A DNA stretch of 64,000 nt from Polytrichum commune (taxonomy: Eukaryota > Streptophyta > Polytrichopsida > Polytrichales > Polytrichaceae): positions 28,307,666-28,371,665 of the forward strand of contig OX485807.1 of NCBI GenBank assembly GCA_950295325.1, written 5' to 3'. The notes below the pieces were generated by a model, which saw only the letters and a program-made list of their open reading frames with translations, made no database searches and had not been told where the DNA came from. Below are positions 46,670-58,444 of the stretch, piece after piece. A program made the translations under genes and the position numbers. Within the stretch, counting starts at the first letter, position 1. Every line of letters begins with the position of its first letter.

Positions 46670-47540
46670 GGTGTCACTTTTCTTATAATAAAAAAATTCA
46701 AAACCTGGACCGTTTGGTTACCTCAATACTATGGGCGGACATGTCGATGCACTTTCAACACAATTAAAATTAAAGGAAGATACATGAATTCTTTGTGATT
46801 ATTATAATCTTATGATACTAATTATATTATATTTTCACTATATATAGTAAATGAATGACTAATAAAAATAATAATCAAAGGTATGGTCACAATGCCATCA
46901 TAACCGTTTATGTACATAGAATATCAAAAGGCCTCGCTACACAATTCTATAGGAGGATCTACCACATAATTCATCATTTCAAAAAAATGGATTGGGACTT
47001 GGTCCAAATTATACATGAATACCAATTGTGTCATTTCTTAACTGCAAGCCTTGTCATATATCACCCAAGCATGGGTGTCCAATTAAGAAGAGTTGCTACG
47101 TAAGGCCCACGTACCTTACATTTGAAACTATTCAAATTTAGTTTTTTTAATAGAATGGAATACAATTGGTGTGGGCCACAAAATTACAATGTATCATGAA
47201 TAGTATCATGTTCAAAACTTGGGCAAGTTGAGCAATACTTCAGTTGGTCAACCATCACTCCTCTCTTATCAATCGTTAGTTGTAACTGAGATGTGCGGGC
47301 ATGTGATTCGTTAGCTAGCATATTAGTAGGTTGATTATCGGTAACTCATCCTTTTATGTAGCTAATTCTCCTAACTAGATTGTGTGGCTGATTTGACCGT
47401 GATTTTAGTTAGCTATAATTTTGGTTAGCTAATCTTCACTAACTCCTAGATTAGCTAATTCCCTTAACTAGGTGGAGTGGGGTGGACCCTAAGAAGAGTA
47501 ACCACATAACCCAAACGCACTTGACAAGAGGAATTTATTC
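46670..47540. other. Intergenic DNA, AT-rich with TTAGCTA repeats
   Basis: TTAGCTA/TAGCTAA words recur at least five times between 47310 and 47470 in both orientations. No boundaries or gene were found. Confidence 0.35.
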
Positions 47541-47559
47541 CAATACAAGTGTACCTCTC

Positions 47560-48480
47560 TTTCATCTATGTTGATGCCTTTGAAGAACATGTAGGTGATG
47601 TGTGTCTTATTTAGATGTTTTGATCCCAACAATACCTTGAAAGGCACCGAATTAGTCTAGTGATCTGCCTTTAGATTAATCAACCACAAACCTATGGGGG
47701 GTAGGTTTTTAACATGGATGAATGAGAGGAAGTTTGATCGTTTGCAACAATTCCCTCTTGCCCACGTACCTTACCACTCAAATAAGGTGAGGGGGAATTG
47801 CCCCATTATGCATATTGGTGTACCCCTCATCAATCCAACATAAAACTTTGGACCCCTATAGGTTTGTGGCTAAATGACTTTGTCTCAACTAATTTAGGGT
47901 CTTTGAGGTGAATAATGGTGTCAAATCAACTAAAACATCAACCTTTGGACTACATTCTATATCATGGTTAAATTTATGTTGGATGAATGAAAGGGTTGCT
48001 CATATGTGATAATTCCCTCTTGCCCTCAAATAACATGTGCGCAATTAAGAAGAAGGATATCCTTTCACAACACATAATGTTGGGGGTGTAGTAAACATCA
48101 ACCCCTACATGCTTATTGTTGTATCATGCAAAATGAACTTGAGTAGGCTGATTTGACCTTGATTTAGATGTTAATCTGTCTTAAAATCATAACCCACAGG
48201 TTCTACACAAGAATCAAAATTTCACCCTCCCCAAGGATAGGTGTTGTAGACATGTACTACCCTACAAAAAGAGCCATTTGGTTCTTGAACACCCAATACG
48301 TTGGGGATACTTGTAGGTTGGTCGATGATTCATCCCAATCTAAACTCACTAAACAAGTTTAGGGTCTTTGACCCCAACATACAAATTGATTCAAGCTAAA
48401 AAGGACAAGATCCGGGTTTTAAAATAGCAATCAACGTTTTCACCATCCCCTCTGTAGGTGTTGTGAGCATTCACCCAAAG
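47560..48480 (+). repeat. Dispersed repeat family R, copies in series
   Basis: ATGGATGAATGAGAG..., CAATTCCCTCTTGCCC and GGGTCTTTGAGGTGAATAAT with TGGTGTCAAAT repeat across this stretch, at about 47715, 47895 and 47985. A GATTCATCCCAAT phrase appears at about 48327. It looks like two or three joined or rearranged copies. Confidence 0.4.
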
Positions 48481-48484
48481 AGAG

Positions 48485-49882
48485 TGACCACATAGAACCC
48501 AGTAAGCTAATAGCCTAGCCACACATGCTGGCGGAGGGACCACTGGACGCCTCCCACCAGCATGGGGCCACTTCGGACAAGCTTTTCCGCTAGCAACAAC
48601 GACTGGATGTAATGGACGACCATCACACCTGTTGAGTGGGTTTGCTTCTAGTTTGCTGCCACTTTTGCTCCCAACGAGAGAATTCCTGCGCTCACACTTA
48701 CTTACTGGTGGCAGTGAATGGAGTTGGCCTCGTCACTGGTAGCCAGCAGCGGTAAGAAAGAGTGGGCAGCCCTATAAGCGCAGGAAGGAAGAGGCAGGGA
48801 GGCAGGGAGGGGGTGGGTGACAGGACTGGTGAAGAAGGTGAGAACAGAAGGGGAGGGAGTCACGAGCGGCCTCCTCCGACAGGATACGGCTATCAGAGTG
48901 GTGGCAGTGGCAGGCAGGCAGGCAGCAGCAGCAGCAGGCGCAGGAAGGATTCAGGAAGCTGGCTGCAGGCTTAGGCTAGGGATGAACTATATTATGTTAA
49001 CTTAACTTAGCTAGAGGCCGAGAGGTGATGAACATTGACGAGGAAGCAGTACATACAGTAGTCTGCTAGAGCGACTTGCAGGCAGCAGCAAGCATGTGAT
49101 GACCTTAGAGGAGAGCTATGTGTTTTATGTATGTAAGTAAGTTATAGGTAGGCCCGGGAGCTGATGAGATAGGGTGGAGAGCATGAGAGAGAGAGAGAGA
49201 GAGGGGGGGAGAGAGGGAGGGAGAGAGCGAGCGACCGAGCGAGCCTAGAATAGGAGGAGTCCGACCGGAAGCCCGGGCTGTTGGCGACATTAGTTACACA
49301 GCTGAATCGCCTTGAAGGCTTGCGAATTCCCCACCCCACTCGCACGCGTGTGCAGACACACGGCCCCAGCACCAGCAAGTGCGCCGCTTGCCCTGCGCAC
49401 GTGCGGGAGACATGAGGTGAGCCTGCTAGGCTGCCCCCTCTTGCTCCTCCCCCAGGAATGAAGGCAACTTCTTCCATCCTCTTTGACTGGAGGGTGAGCT
49501 CTCACTCTCGCTCTCACTTTCACTCGTAACTCCTATATTCAAGAGGGGCAACAAGAAGCAGAAGAAGGAGAAGGCCGGGAGAAGGAAAATAAATGAGTGA
49601 TTGAGAGGTTGACGAACAGGTTGGTTTTTGTTGCTGCTGCTGCGGCGGTGGGTAGGGTGGAAACGGGTGGGAAGGATGCGAGGCAGGGAAAGGGGGGAGA
49701 AAGGCCACAAGGAAACGCAAGGAGGAGCACAAGAATGTGGGGGTGGAGGTAATCGTAGGGTGGTGGAATTGTGGCGTGCGGATGCAGTAGGAGGGGAAGG
49801 GTGCAGGATTTGAGAAGGATTTGGGAGGGAGGGGGGGGGGGGGAAGAGGGAAGGGAAGGTGGTGGTGGTCGGGTATGTGTGC
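48485..49882 (+). promoter_or_regulatory. AHL promoter and purine-rich 5' leader (approximate)
   Basis: Base composition turns GC-rich here and stays so through the AHL gene. TATAAG at 48773-48778 is a possible TATA box. Beyond it the plus strand is strongly purine-rich: (GA)n at about 49187-49202, GAGCGAGCGACCGAGC at about 49226, and a 13-base G run at 49831-49843, 40 bp before the start codon. AAGGTGAGA near 48836 could be a 5' splice site for a leader intron, but no acceptor can be chosen. A stop codon in frame with the AHL start lies at 49811-49813. Transcription start is inferred, not seen. Confidence 0.35.
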
Positions 49883-50737
49883 ATGGCTGGGGTGGAAGAA
49901 GTGGGAGCTCGGCCCGCGGGCGCCACTTCTGACGACGAGCAGAGTGGGAGCAGCGGGCGAGCGGAAAAGCGAGCGAAACAACCTGGGGAGGCCGGAGGGA
50001 GTGGGGGAGGAGGACAAGGAGGTTCGCATATTCCGCAAGGGGAAGGTGGGAGCAGGAAACCGCGAGGTCGACCCCCGGGGTCGAAGAACAAACCGAAGCC
50101 ACCGATCATCATCACGCGCGACAACGGCAACGCGATGCGCCCCCACGTGCTGGAGGTCGCGGGCGGCTGCGACGTCGGCGAGTCGGTGGCCTCGTTCGCG
50201 CGACGGCGGCAGCGCGGCGTGTGCGTGATGGGAGCCAGCGGCACCGTGTCGAACGTGACCCTCAGGCAACCCACAACGCCCGGTGCCACCGTCACCTTCC
50301 ACGGCCGCTTTGAGATCATCTCCCTTTCCGGTGCATTCCTGCCACCGCCGTCGCCGTCGCCAACCACTGGGCTCACGGTCTCGCTCGCAGGCACCGCAGG
50401 CCAGGTGCTGGGCGGCAGCGTCGTGGGGACACTCCTTGCTGCGGGTCCTGTGCTTGTGATCGCAGCCTCCTTCCTGGGGGCTACTTATGAGCGCTTGCCC
50501 CTTGACGACGATGACCAAGGTCTTACCATCGGTGGAGGCGCGGGCTCCAGCTCGCAGGCACCTCTCGCCTTGCAGCCAGGTGTAACGGAGCTTGCTTATC
50601 CTGGCCCGCTGCAATCTCTTACGTACATTCCCAACCTGGGGAACCAAACGCAATTGACGCAGGATGTGTTAGCCCAATGGGCCCAGGGCCACCCGCACAG
50701 TCATGGGCACAATCAACGTCCCCCGCAATACCAATGA
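49883..50737 (+). CDS. AT-hook motif nuclear-localized (AHL) protein, type I
   Basis: Predicted 284-residue chromatin protein. AHL proteins bind the minor groove of AT-rich DNA through the AT-hook and form trimers through the PPC/DUF296 domain. They regulate growth and development genes in the nucleus. Residues 61-74 are the type-I AT-hook [14 protein letters not shown]. The PPC domain spans about 86-211, with [37 protein letters not shown] (141-156, the conserved six-residue core being GRFEII where GRFEIL is usual), [11 protein letters not shown] and YERLPL. The N terminus is Gly/Ser/Glu-rich and the C terminus Gln/His/Pro-rich. The start is the first in-frame ATG after the stop at 49811-49813. 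The frame is uninterrupted, fitting the intronless clade A of the family. It is far more GC-rich than the surrounding repeats. The member identity within the family cannot be fixed here. Confidence 0.95.
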   Translation: MAGVEEVGARPAGATSDDEQSGSSGRAEKRAKQPGEAGGSGGGGQGGSHIPQGEGGSRKPRGRPPGSKNKPKPPIIITRDNGNAMRPHVLEVAGGCDVGESVASFARRRQRGVCVMGASGTVSNVTLRQPTTPGATVTFHGRFEIISLSGAFLPPPSPSPTTGLTVSLAGTAGQVLGGSVVGTLLAAGPVLVIAASFLGATYERLPLDDDDQGLTIGGGAGSSSQAPLALQPGVTELAYPGPLQSLTYIPNLGNQTQLTQDVLAQWAQGHPHSHGHNQRPPQYQ

Positions 50738-51480
50738 AGGTGGTTACTTATGATGCTGGGTACTGTGCAGCAGCCACATGATGCAACCTGACTGACTGAC
50801 TCTCCCCGCGATATTGATACTCATGGTGGACTTGCTGATGATGAGTCGACGAAGGTTACGAATGTTACGGTTTCTGATCCCTGTTGCAACGGGACGTTGC
50901 TGCAATATGCGCACTGGAGATGGAATTAGTTGCGACTGAGTACCCTTGACTGAGATCAGAATAACCCGTACTCATGATGCGTATGGGACCTAATTGCATG
51001 TTGACAATTGATCATCAAAACGACCACATGATGTTGGCTGTAATCCATTCTTTCTTCCATGGAGAAAGCCCATAAGTTTAGGGCCGCCGGCCCAGGAGGA
51101 GCGAAGCGAAGATTCGATGACATTCTATACACCCTGATGAGCCCCACCTGTTAACCCTATGCAAAACTATTTCTTTGCATCGGCTGTGCATTGATGTTCG
51201 AATCTCAGTACTCCACCTATCTCTATTCTGTAGCAATAGACGTTGACGTGGAGCTGAATTAGTTGTCGCCTGCTGGCGGATGAGAGAGACGCATCAATGG
51301 GACCAGTTTGGAAGTGGCGAGTAGTGGCGTGCAGGTGTAATAAATGAGAGTGAGTGGGAGGGAGGAAGGGAGGAAGCAATCTCATGTGTCTGGAAACCTA
51401 CCATCCCCCTGGGAACGTCGGCAGCAGGCAGCCCATGTGGATATGTTGACGAGGAGCAAGACGTGAGTGTTACCTGGCTT
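50738..51480 (+). other. AHL 3' flank, probable 3' UTR
   Basis: No further coding sequence follows the stop. AATAAA at 51339-51344 is a candidate polyadenylation signal about 600 bp after the stop codon. Composition is intermediate between the gene and the AT-rich background. Confidence 0.4.
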
Positions 51481-54400
51481 AGAGGTTCTAGGTCATCATC
51501 ATCTTCATTGACGCAATTTTGCTAGCCTGTGTAGGCACGGTTGTCATGTTGCCATACTTTCCTGTGCAGTAAAGGACAAAGTTCAGGCGCAGACTGAAAC
51601 TTGTCTCCATTATGGGACTGATGAAGGTACAAGTAATGTAAAACAATAATTGTTTTCTGAGCCCACCTCTTTTCACCTCCAGATCTTGGTGCCACTCATC
51701 TTCAAGGTGGTCAACACCTGTTCTGAGCCCATTGCTTGCTTTCCTGCAGCTGGTTACAGTCTCTAGGTCTTCTGCGAGTCTTCCATGTGGCGCTAGTAAG
51801 CAAGTGTTCCACACTGATGAAGCTCATAGAGCATTTTGGAAAACTGTAAAATCTTTGTTAGGAAAGGATGTTATCCCTAGCTAACACACTGAGCAGGTTG
51901 CAGAGAACTACATCTATAACATTGATATCGCAATTGCCACATTAGGAAATCATGACAATTTGCACAGTTCCATCGAGTTCGAATCAACCGTCTGCTAAGT
52001 GATTGCCAGCTACTTGGTGACAGTACCCTACTTGAGCTGAATGATCATGTCTTGCCAAGTCTTCGACCGCACACAATTGCACAAGCGAGGTGAAGGTATT
52101 GCATCTTCTGTTCAGTTGATACATTAAAATAGGCCTCTTTGTATCTATAATTATTCTCGTTTAGATAAACCCCTAAACAAGACTAATGTGTTGGCGTCAT
52201 CAGATAGAGCTCAGCTGGTATCTTTCTATAATCTGGGAACCAAATTCTGCTTTGTATTTTCCATTTGACAAGACAGGTGGTTACTAGACGCTGGTGTTTA
52301 CTAGTGTTGAAACTCCAAAGTGATGATAAATACTTAAGTCTCCTCTCACCAGGTTTGGGAAAAATTGTGTGTGCCTTTCAAATTATTCGCGCACGGTCAC
52401 CCCCTGGACCCACTTTGGTGACACGATGACCATGCTAGGTTTCGACCTGTGATGCCGCAAGTTCATGAAGTGGTCACCCGCTTTTAAGAACGTGCTTGTG
52501 TTCTGGAAAGTCAGCTGTTTTGACGTGCTTGATTCTTTTGGTATGTCATGCTAGTGAAGTCATTTCTGTGGACAACGTATTTAATGGTTCCACTTCCTGG
52601 GTAAGGAAACTGAGAGATTTCATGTGCTCGACATCAGTTACCGAGGGTTCCTGTGTTCAGCTTCGGCAGCAGATTCTGTCCTTCTAATGAGTGCTTCAAG
52701 AATACTCCTTGATGAAAGTGAACACATCAGCAGGGTGCAGTCCTAGTGTAATTAGCCTGACTCTTAATCTTGTCACGACATATTGAAGCATTTGTTGGAG
52801 CTTCTGCAAGTGCAGTGGTAGTCATCACGTGTTGTAGAAGTATGCAGGTTAGGGATATCTATCATGTCCCCATCATCTGCTATAAATTCTCCATGTCTCT
52901 ATATATCAAACTGATAGAAATCTGTCAGGGACTCTATAATCATCAGGTTCGAACTCACTCCAATTCGGTGCATCTTGCGCTCAGCTTTTCGATCCTCTGG
53001 AGTTTAATTGCCCCCCTGCAGTGATTCGTGTGCTTCGGGATCAGGGTATATCATATACCAACTGTCTCAATCATACAAGAACATTGTGTCATTTGCGCAA
53101 GTAGCTAGCGATTGTAGATAGTTTCCTGGTGATGAAGCTAGTATCGTTCGATGTAATTTATAGATGGTCATAGATCACAGTCTGCAGCATTGCGGGGTCT
53201 TGAGCAGGAAATGTCCCAAGGTGGAAGGACAGGTTATACCCGTGATTAGTTTGCAGCCCAATCATTTCACTATGTACTATGCGAAGGACTACACTTCAGG
53301 AGTCGATCGGTATCCACCTGGGGTCGCAGTGATTTTCAACCTTCTTCAGCAGTTCGGAGTGCCAATTGTAATCAAGTACCAACTTGCTGCCTCTTCCTGA
53401 CTGGTGAGTTTACGAAGATCGATCAGTCGCCTAGTTTTCCACAGAAATATCAGATGCAAGTTTATGGCTACTCATCAGTGGTGATGAGTAGTTAATTGAC
53501 AAGGTTTTGGCCGGATCTCCTGTGTCCATGTCTCCAAGTCCATTCCTAGTTGGCAAGCAGTACGATAGCAACACACAAGTGAGAAGCCACTAGTAAAGGA
53601 TTACGCAATACGAAGATGATACCTAATCCTGATGTAGTGGTAATATTATGAAAACTTTGAGCTCCGAGGAAAGAAGTTGTTGTAGCAAGTTGCCATGAAC
53701 TTATGTTGAACGAGGTTTCTAGAGAACGTTACAGTTCTCCAGGACACAATTCAGCACCTTGAGTCGTAATTCATGGATCCAATGTAACCTGCTCACTCAA
53801 TGTACATGACCTTGCGATCTAGCTACATCATAGGCATGCGGTATGAGCAATATGCCGTATTATGAGAGAGAGATCCCGAAGAGCGATCTTTGAGCCGATG
53901 AGTCTCCTTGCACAACGAAACTTAAATTCATTGACTCCTTGGTATAAGGCTCAAGGCTTGACAGGTTTTCTCGTTCCAGGAGGTGGCCAAGTGGATGTTT
54001 GTTGCCCATGGTTGCAGCAACTTAGAAAAATAAATTTGAAAGATCTTGTCATACTACACCTGGCACTAAGTAGAGGAAATAATGAGGTTTATATTCCGCT
54101 AGCCAACTCTCCCGGATGTGATTCGCTCCTGCAAACTGGGGTTGGGATCAGAAATATTGTGATGATGCAGAGTATTCCCGACCACTCCAAATGATTTGTC
54201 AGACACCCGAGTTCGTTGTGGTTACATCACCTTATCTTTTGTACCAAATAGAAAAACGGATCTACAAGAGCAGCGCAAGAGGTAGCGGCTGCTTTTGACA
54301 AGGCAAACATCCCCCAAGCTGTCGCCACTCCAACTTTAGCGCCGAATATATATATTTGTTTATTTTATGCATCAAATAGAAGATTCCAGTGAAGAAGTAA

Positions 54401-57400
54401 AATTAACCCCCCGGCAACCAGTAATTACTTCAAGCCAGCCGGGTTTGGGAGGGGGAGAGACGGCCAGGAGGAAGACTCTAAAACTAACTCAGAAATGAGT
54501 GAAACCAAGAGCCACAAACCAACCAGTAATGGAAATGACCACCAGCTGATCCCACACAAGTCGAATGTCTGATGATCAAAAGAGGGGACACCACACTACC
54601 ACGCCTCAATTACAGGCGGTTTAACATTCCAAGTGACACCATAGCTATCCCTTCTACATTTGGTACATAGATGTGACGCCCATGTTTTGTGGAAACGCTC
54701 AAGATACAATTATCAGCTGCAATACAATAGCTGGGAGCACCTTGGGGTTTTTTTTTTATTTTTTTTATTTTTTTTTATTTTTTTTTATTTTTTTTTATTT
54801 TTTTTGGAGACAGAAGGCAACAAGCCAACGCCAGATGAATAAGAAAAAAGAGAACACGCGCCCTCACCGAGGGGAGGCGAGGGAGCACCTTGCATTCAAC
54901 GATCAATATCGTTTGATGCCAAGCAATCCGGCCATATAGTTATTAGCGCCAACTTTACACCTAGCAATTACGAAATACGAATCCATCCAGTTTTAGATTA
55001 TCCTGGTGGTTTTTACATCATTACAAGGCTGGGTCACTCCCTTCGAATTAATCAGGGCCCAGCTGCAATTAATTTTATCGCAGATGCGTGTCCTCAGCTG
55101 GCACCTCTTCTTAGTAACGAACTTTCTAAAGAGAGCGGTTCATTGTTTATCGTGCGCAATTGGATGGATAATGTCGCAACTAACCCTTACAAGTCATGCC
55201 TATTGTGGAATTGTTTGTCACTTGGGGCCCCACAGTTTTATTAACATAGGTTCTACAGTCAAGTAGAAGGCTTCCTTGACAATTCTTCACCTCAACGGTC
55301 AAACGAGCACCCCTAGCTTTTTCCACCCAGTTTGTTGAAGGATTCCCAGGAAAGCCTGAGTACCTATGCATGCAGCATGCCCACGCTCTTCACGCCAGTC
55401 GGTTTGTAAAGGACCTCTTGCAAAAGTAATTAGCAGCTCTGGAGTCTGGCCTGTGCACAAGGTTGAACAGATCACTTGGATGAGGTGGTGTTGTTGGTTT
55501 GATCACACGAATTAGCTTAGCCCACCAATTTGCCTGATTTGATTCCAAACTCGAAAATATGATCTACAGGTGGTCATTACTCTCAAATCGATCGGCTACT
55601 TTTCATTACTTATTGATTATAGAATATATGAAGCTTAAAGCTGGGAGGATTTTGCTGCTGCTCCCAGACTTGGCGTAATCAATGATTTTGTTTGAGAGTA
55701 GCTTCCCTTTCCAAAATATTAGAAGTTACACTCAAGAAATGAAGAGCACTCGAAGCTTCATCTTCCGATCTGTAGCTTAGTGACTGGGTATTTGCACTGC
55801 AAGCCGGGTGCAACTGGGTCATGCCACCTTATTCCCATGGTTTTGAACCTTGAAATTCAGCATCTAATGATGATGTATTGTGGATTTTAGAAAGGTTCAA
55901 CAGCACGCGGATACATTATATTAATATGGGAACTTTTTTTAGGAGTATCTATTAACTCGATTCGTAATCCCTGATTATTAGCATTCCGTTACTTCCTTCA
56001 TTACAGCCAGCTGCCGTGATCTTAATTAGTCCATTGCTAAGTTTGAGTAAGTAAGCTGATTCTAAAGCTCACATTATTAGGCGTGGCATGCAAGAGTTGC
56101 GGTGTCATTCTCAGATTAGCTCTCCTCTAGCACTAGCGCCTCATCGACGAACCCAGCTCCATGGAAGAGGGCCTGAAGGAAGGCCCTTAAACAGACATAC
56201 CGTTTGCATCTTGTTCTTTGAATGGGAAGACATGTTCACACTAAGAGATATTGCTAAGGAATCGTATAGGAGAGGATTAATTATGCATATTATCTCCAGT
56301 AACTTCTTAAAAGCAGAGTTTGGAGAAATTATCTTGTGTATTTTCCCTCCCTCCCAGATTTTCATGTACTATCCTACTAGCCCAGAAAGGTCATGATATC
56401 GGTATTCAAATTGTGGGAAAGAAAAAATGAAAGAAAGAAAAGGTGATCTACAATCAACGTCACTGCAAATTCTTGCCTAATCATATAATTGCTTTCTTAA
56501 GTGAAATTAAAACACAGAGCTTGTTAAGCTCTCTAGTGATTTAGTGTGTCGAGTGGAGATCATGAGACCATGATCAGGATATAGTCACAAAATATATATC
56601 TTCGGATTTCGACAGTGTTATTGATCCCATTTGTGACTCAATCTTATTGTATACGATCAAGATTATATGGTAGCAAATCTAATTAGCTGCAGTAAGTTAG
56701 GTACCATTAGTTCATGGAAGGAATCCATCTCCACCCTCACATCTATTGCAACAGTGGGAGCTACCATTTCATTAAAAGCATGCTCAATGGCACTCTTCCA
56801 GCCCTGTGGTGAAGCAGTGACTATATAGATGTGTACTCTAACCATGGAGGCTAAGCCTTCTAACGTAACAGGTTCTCATGAAAGTTAACAGGACAGGGAT
56901 AGTGTTGGAGGCTCCTGTCCGTGACAGGTTTGAAGAGAATCCATTATGGTATCTCGGAACAGTTTCAGCAGCACAACCAAAAACCAAAACCCTTGCAGAG
57001 GTGATCCTGTATTAATAATCTTAGAATATTGGATCTTCAACACACTAATTACTTACTATATACCGATGATCCCTTATAGTTACCAAGGGCTGGGTTGCAA
57101 GATAAAATTCACGTGCACACATCTTTGCAGTTGATGTCTCATTCTACCATCTTAGTTTGAGAAGTATAACTGTAAAGTTTGTAGAATTTACAGGGAAGGC
57201 TCTCAGGAAAGAGTGAGTTCAAAAGTCTAGAATAATTAGTCAAGTTATACCTAAACAGTATGCAGTTTCTTGGAGACGAGTCATTGATTGAGGATTATGC
57301 AACAATCTATTTGCATTACACAACCGTAGAGTCTACATGTGTGGGCTGCCAAAAGGCCCATTTATATGAGAAACGTCGTACTTTGATGAGGTCAATTCAT

Positions 57401-57926
57401 GTGCCGAACCAATCAGACGTGGAGAATCCACCCACTGTATACTTTCAGCTTGACTGTGACAAAAAGGGAACTTGTGTGAAGCATCTGGGCTAGTTACCTA
57501 CTTATGATGCCATGGTGAAACAGCGGGTTAGAGCATTTAAAAAATCCATAGTCCTTGGCCCCGAAGTCAACATAAGATATTTTAATGTGCAGGCATCATA
57601 ATGGAGGATACTTTAAAATAAAACTGTATAAACAAATGAATATTCCAGTGCAGTCTTTTTGATGAAACATTCAATGACTAATAAACCAACATGAGTACTG
57701 TTTGATCATTTGCAGCATTTGCAGGAGAGATTGTAACAAGAAGCTGTCTCAGCCTGCAGAGTATGTCAATACAATACTATACGGAAATGATGGTCATGTA
57801 TTTGACACCTAAACCTCAGTAATCTGACATTGAACATTCTTGAGAAGGTGGGTTACATCGACATGGTTTAAAAGTATATGGAGGCTTTGGGACCGTACTT
57901 TCTAGATACATAAACCCTTTGAAAGA
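51481..57926. other. Long stretch with few recognisable repeats, no gene identified
   Basis: Frames of 60-110 codons occur on both strands (for example 51814-51488 minus, 53862-54194 plus, 56088-56396 plus), without recognisable motifs. Base composition is less AT-biased than the repeat-rich parts, and the families seen elsewhere in the window are absent. It could be a long non-coding transcript, an extended 3' region or simply unique spacer DNA. A T/A minisatellite lies at 54748-54805. Confidence 0.45.
54748..54805 (+). repeat. T9-10A minisatellite
   Basis: Runs of eight to ten T separated by single A, five times in a row, then a final T run. The regular period is 9-11 bp. Confidence 0.9.
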
Positions 57927-58009
57927 GATAGATAGAAACTCCAACCCCTTTCAAGCAAGGGGCCGGTGTGAATAAAGTGTCTGTTCGTAATGCCAATGAC
58001 CCGATGCCC
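57927..58009 (-). mobile_element. 5'-truncated SINE copy
   Basis: Eighty-three bp match the 3' end of the 26.4-kb SINE with about 90% identity, including the tail TTTCTATCTATC on the minus strand. It has its own perfect 14-bp target duplication AACCCTTTGAAAGA (57913-57926 and 58010-58023). The pol III promoter boxes are missing, so it is dead on arrival. Confidence 0.9.
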
Positions 58010-58023
58010 AACCCTTTGAAAGA

Positions 58024-58226
58024 CATTAAAATCTACACATATAAAGCAAGTTTTGTTATATATACAAATCAACGAAGAACTTTAGGGACCTGCAATGACC
58101 TATGGGCAATAAACTGTGGGTTGTCCACTACAACACCAGTCTTTTGATTCACTAGATGGTAGTAGAAAGCAATGAACATGTCCAAACAATTGGTTTCAAA
58201 CAACATCCTTGTAAATTGGCACAAAC
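58024..58226. other. Spacer before foldback element
   Basis: No gene. It contains CACTAGATGGTAGTAG near 58150, faintly mirrored beyond the foldback by CTACTAGAATCTAGTGG near 58450, so the element may extend further out than its clear arms. Confidence 0.3.
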
Positions 58227-58444
58227 AATCTACAAGGACTCTATATTGGGCATGACGTCATAACAAAGCAATTATTTGGAACAATGTTGTTTGGGATCAT
58301 GTATTTAACTATAATTTTTGTGAAAAATTTGTGTAGAATAGAGATCATTCTACTAGTAGTCTAGTAGAAACATGGTCCCAAGCAATAGGTTCCAAACAAT
58401 TGCTTTGTTAAGTCAACATGCCCAACTTAGAACCCTCATAGATT
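58227..58444. mobile_element. Foldback element with arms of about 75 bp
   Basis: The left arm (58227-58302) and right arm (58370-58444) are inverted copies sharing TTGGGCATG, TAACAAAGCAATT.TTTGGAA and GGGA(T/C)CATGT. The loop contains a second, perfect hairpin, TTCTACTAG-TAGT-CTAGTAGAA at about 58348-58369. It is non-coding and target duplications were not found. Confidence 0.65.

Noticed and set aside
48762-48974. 70-codon frame in the AHL leader as an upstream protein
   Set aside because: Gly/Arg/Ser-rich low-complexity product of purine-rich DNA, overlapped by another frame. No evidence of translation.
49859-49882. GTG codon eight codons upstream as the AHL start
   Set aside because: Nuclear genes start at ATG, and 49883 is the first in-frame ATG after the stop at 49811-49813.
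49426-50653. Long minus-strand open frames (322 and 377 codons) opposite the AHL gene
   Set aside because: They are antisense shadows in GC-rich DNA. The predicted proteins are low-complexity Pro/Ser/Arg-rich in the leader part and have no domain, whereas the plus strand has a full AHL protein.
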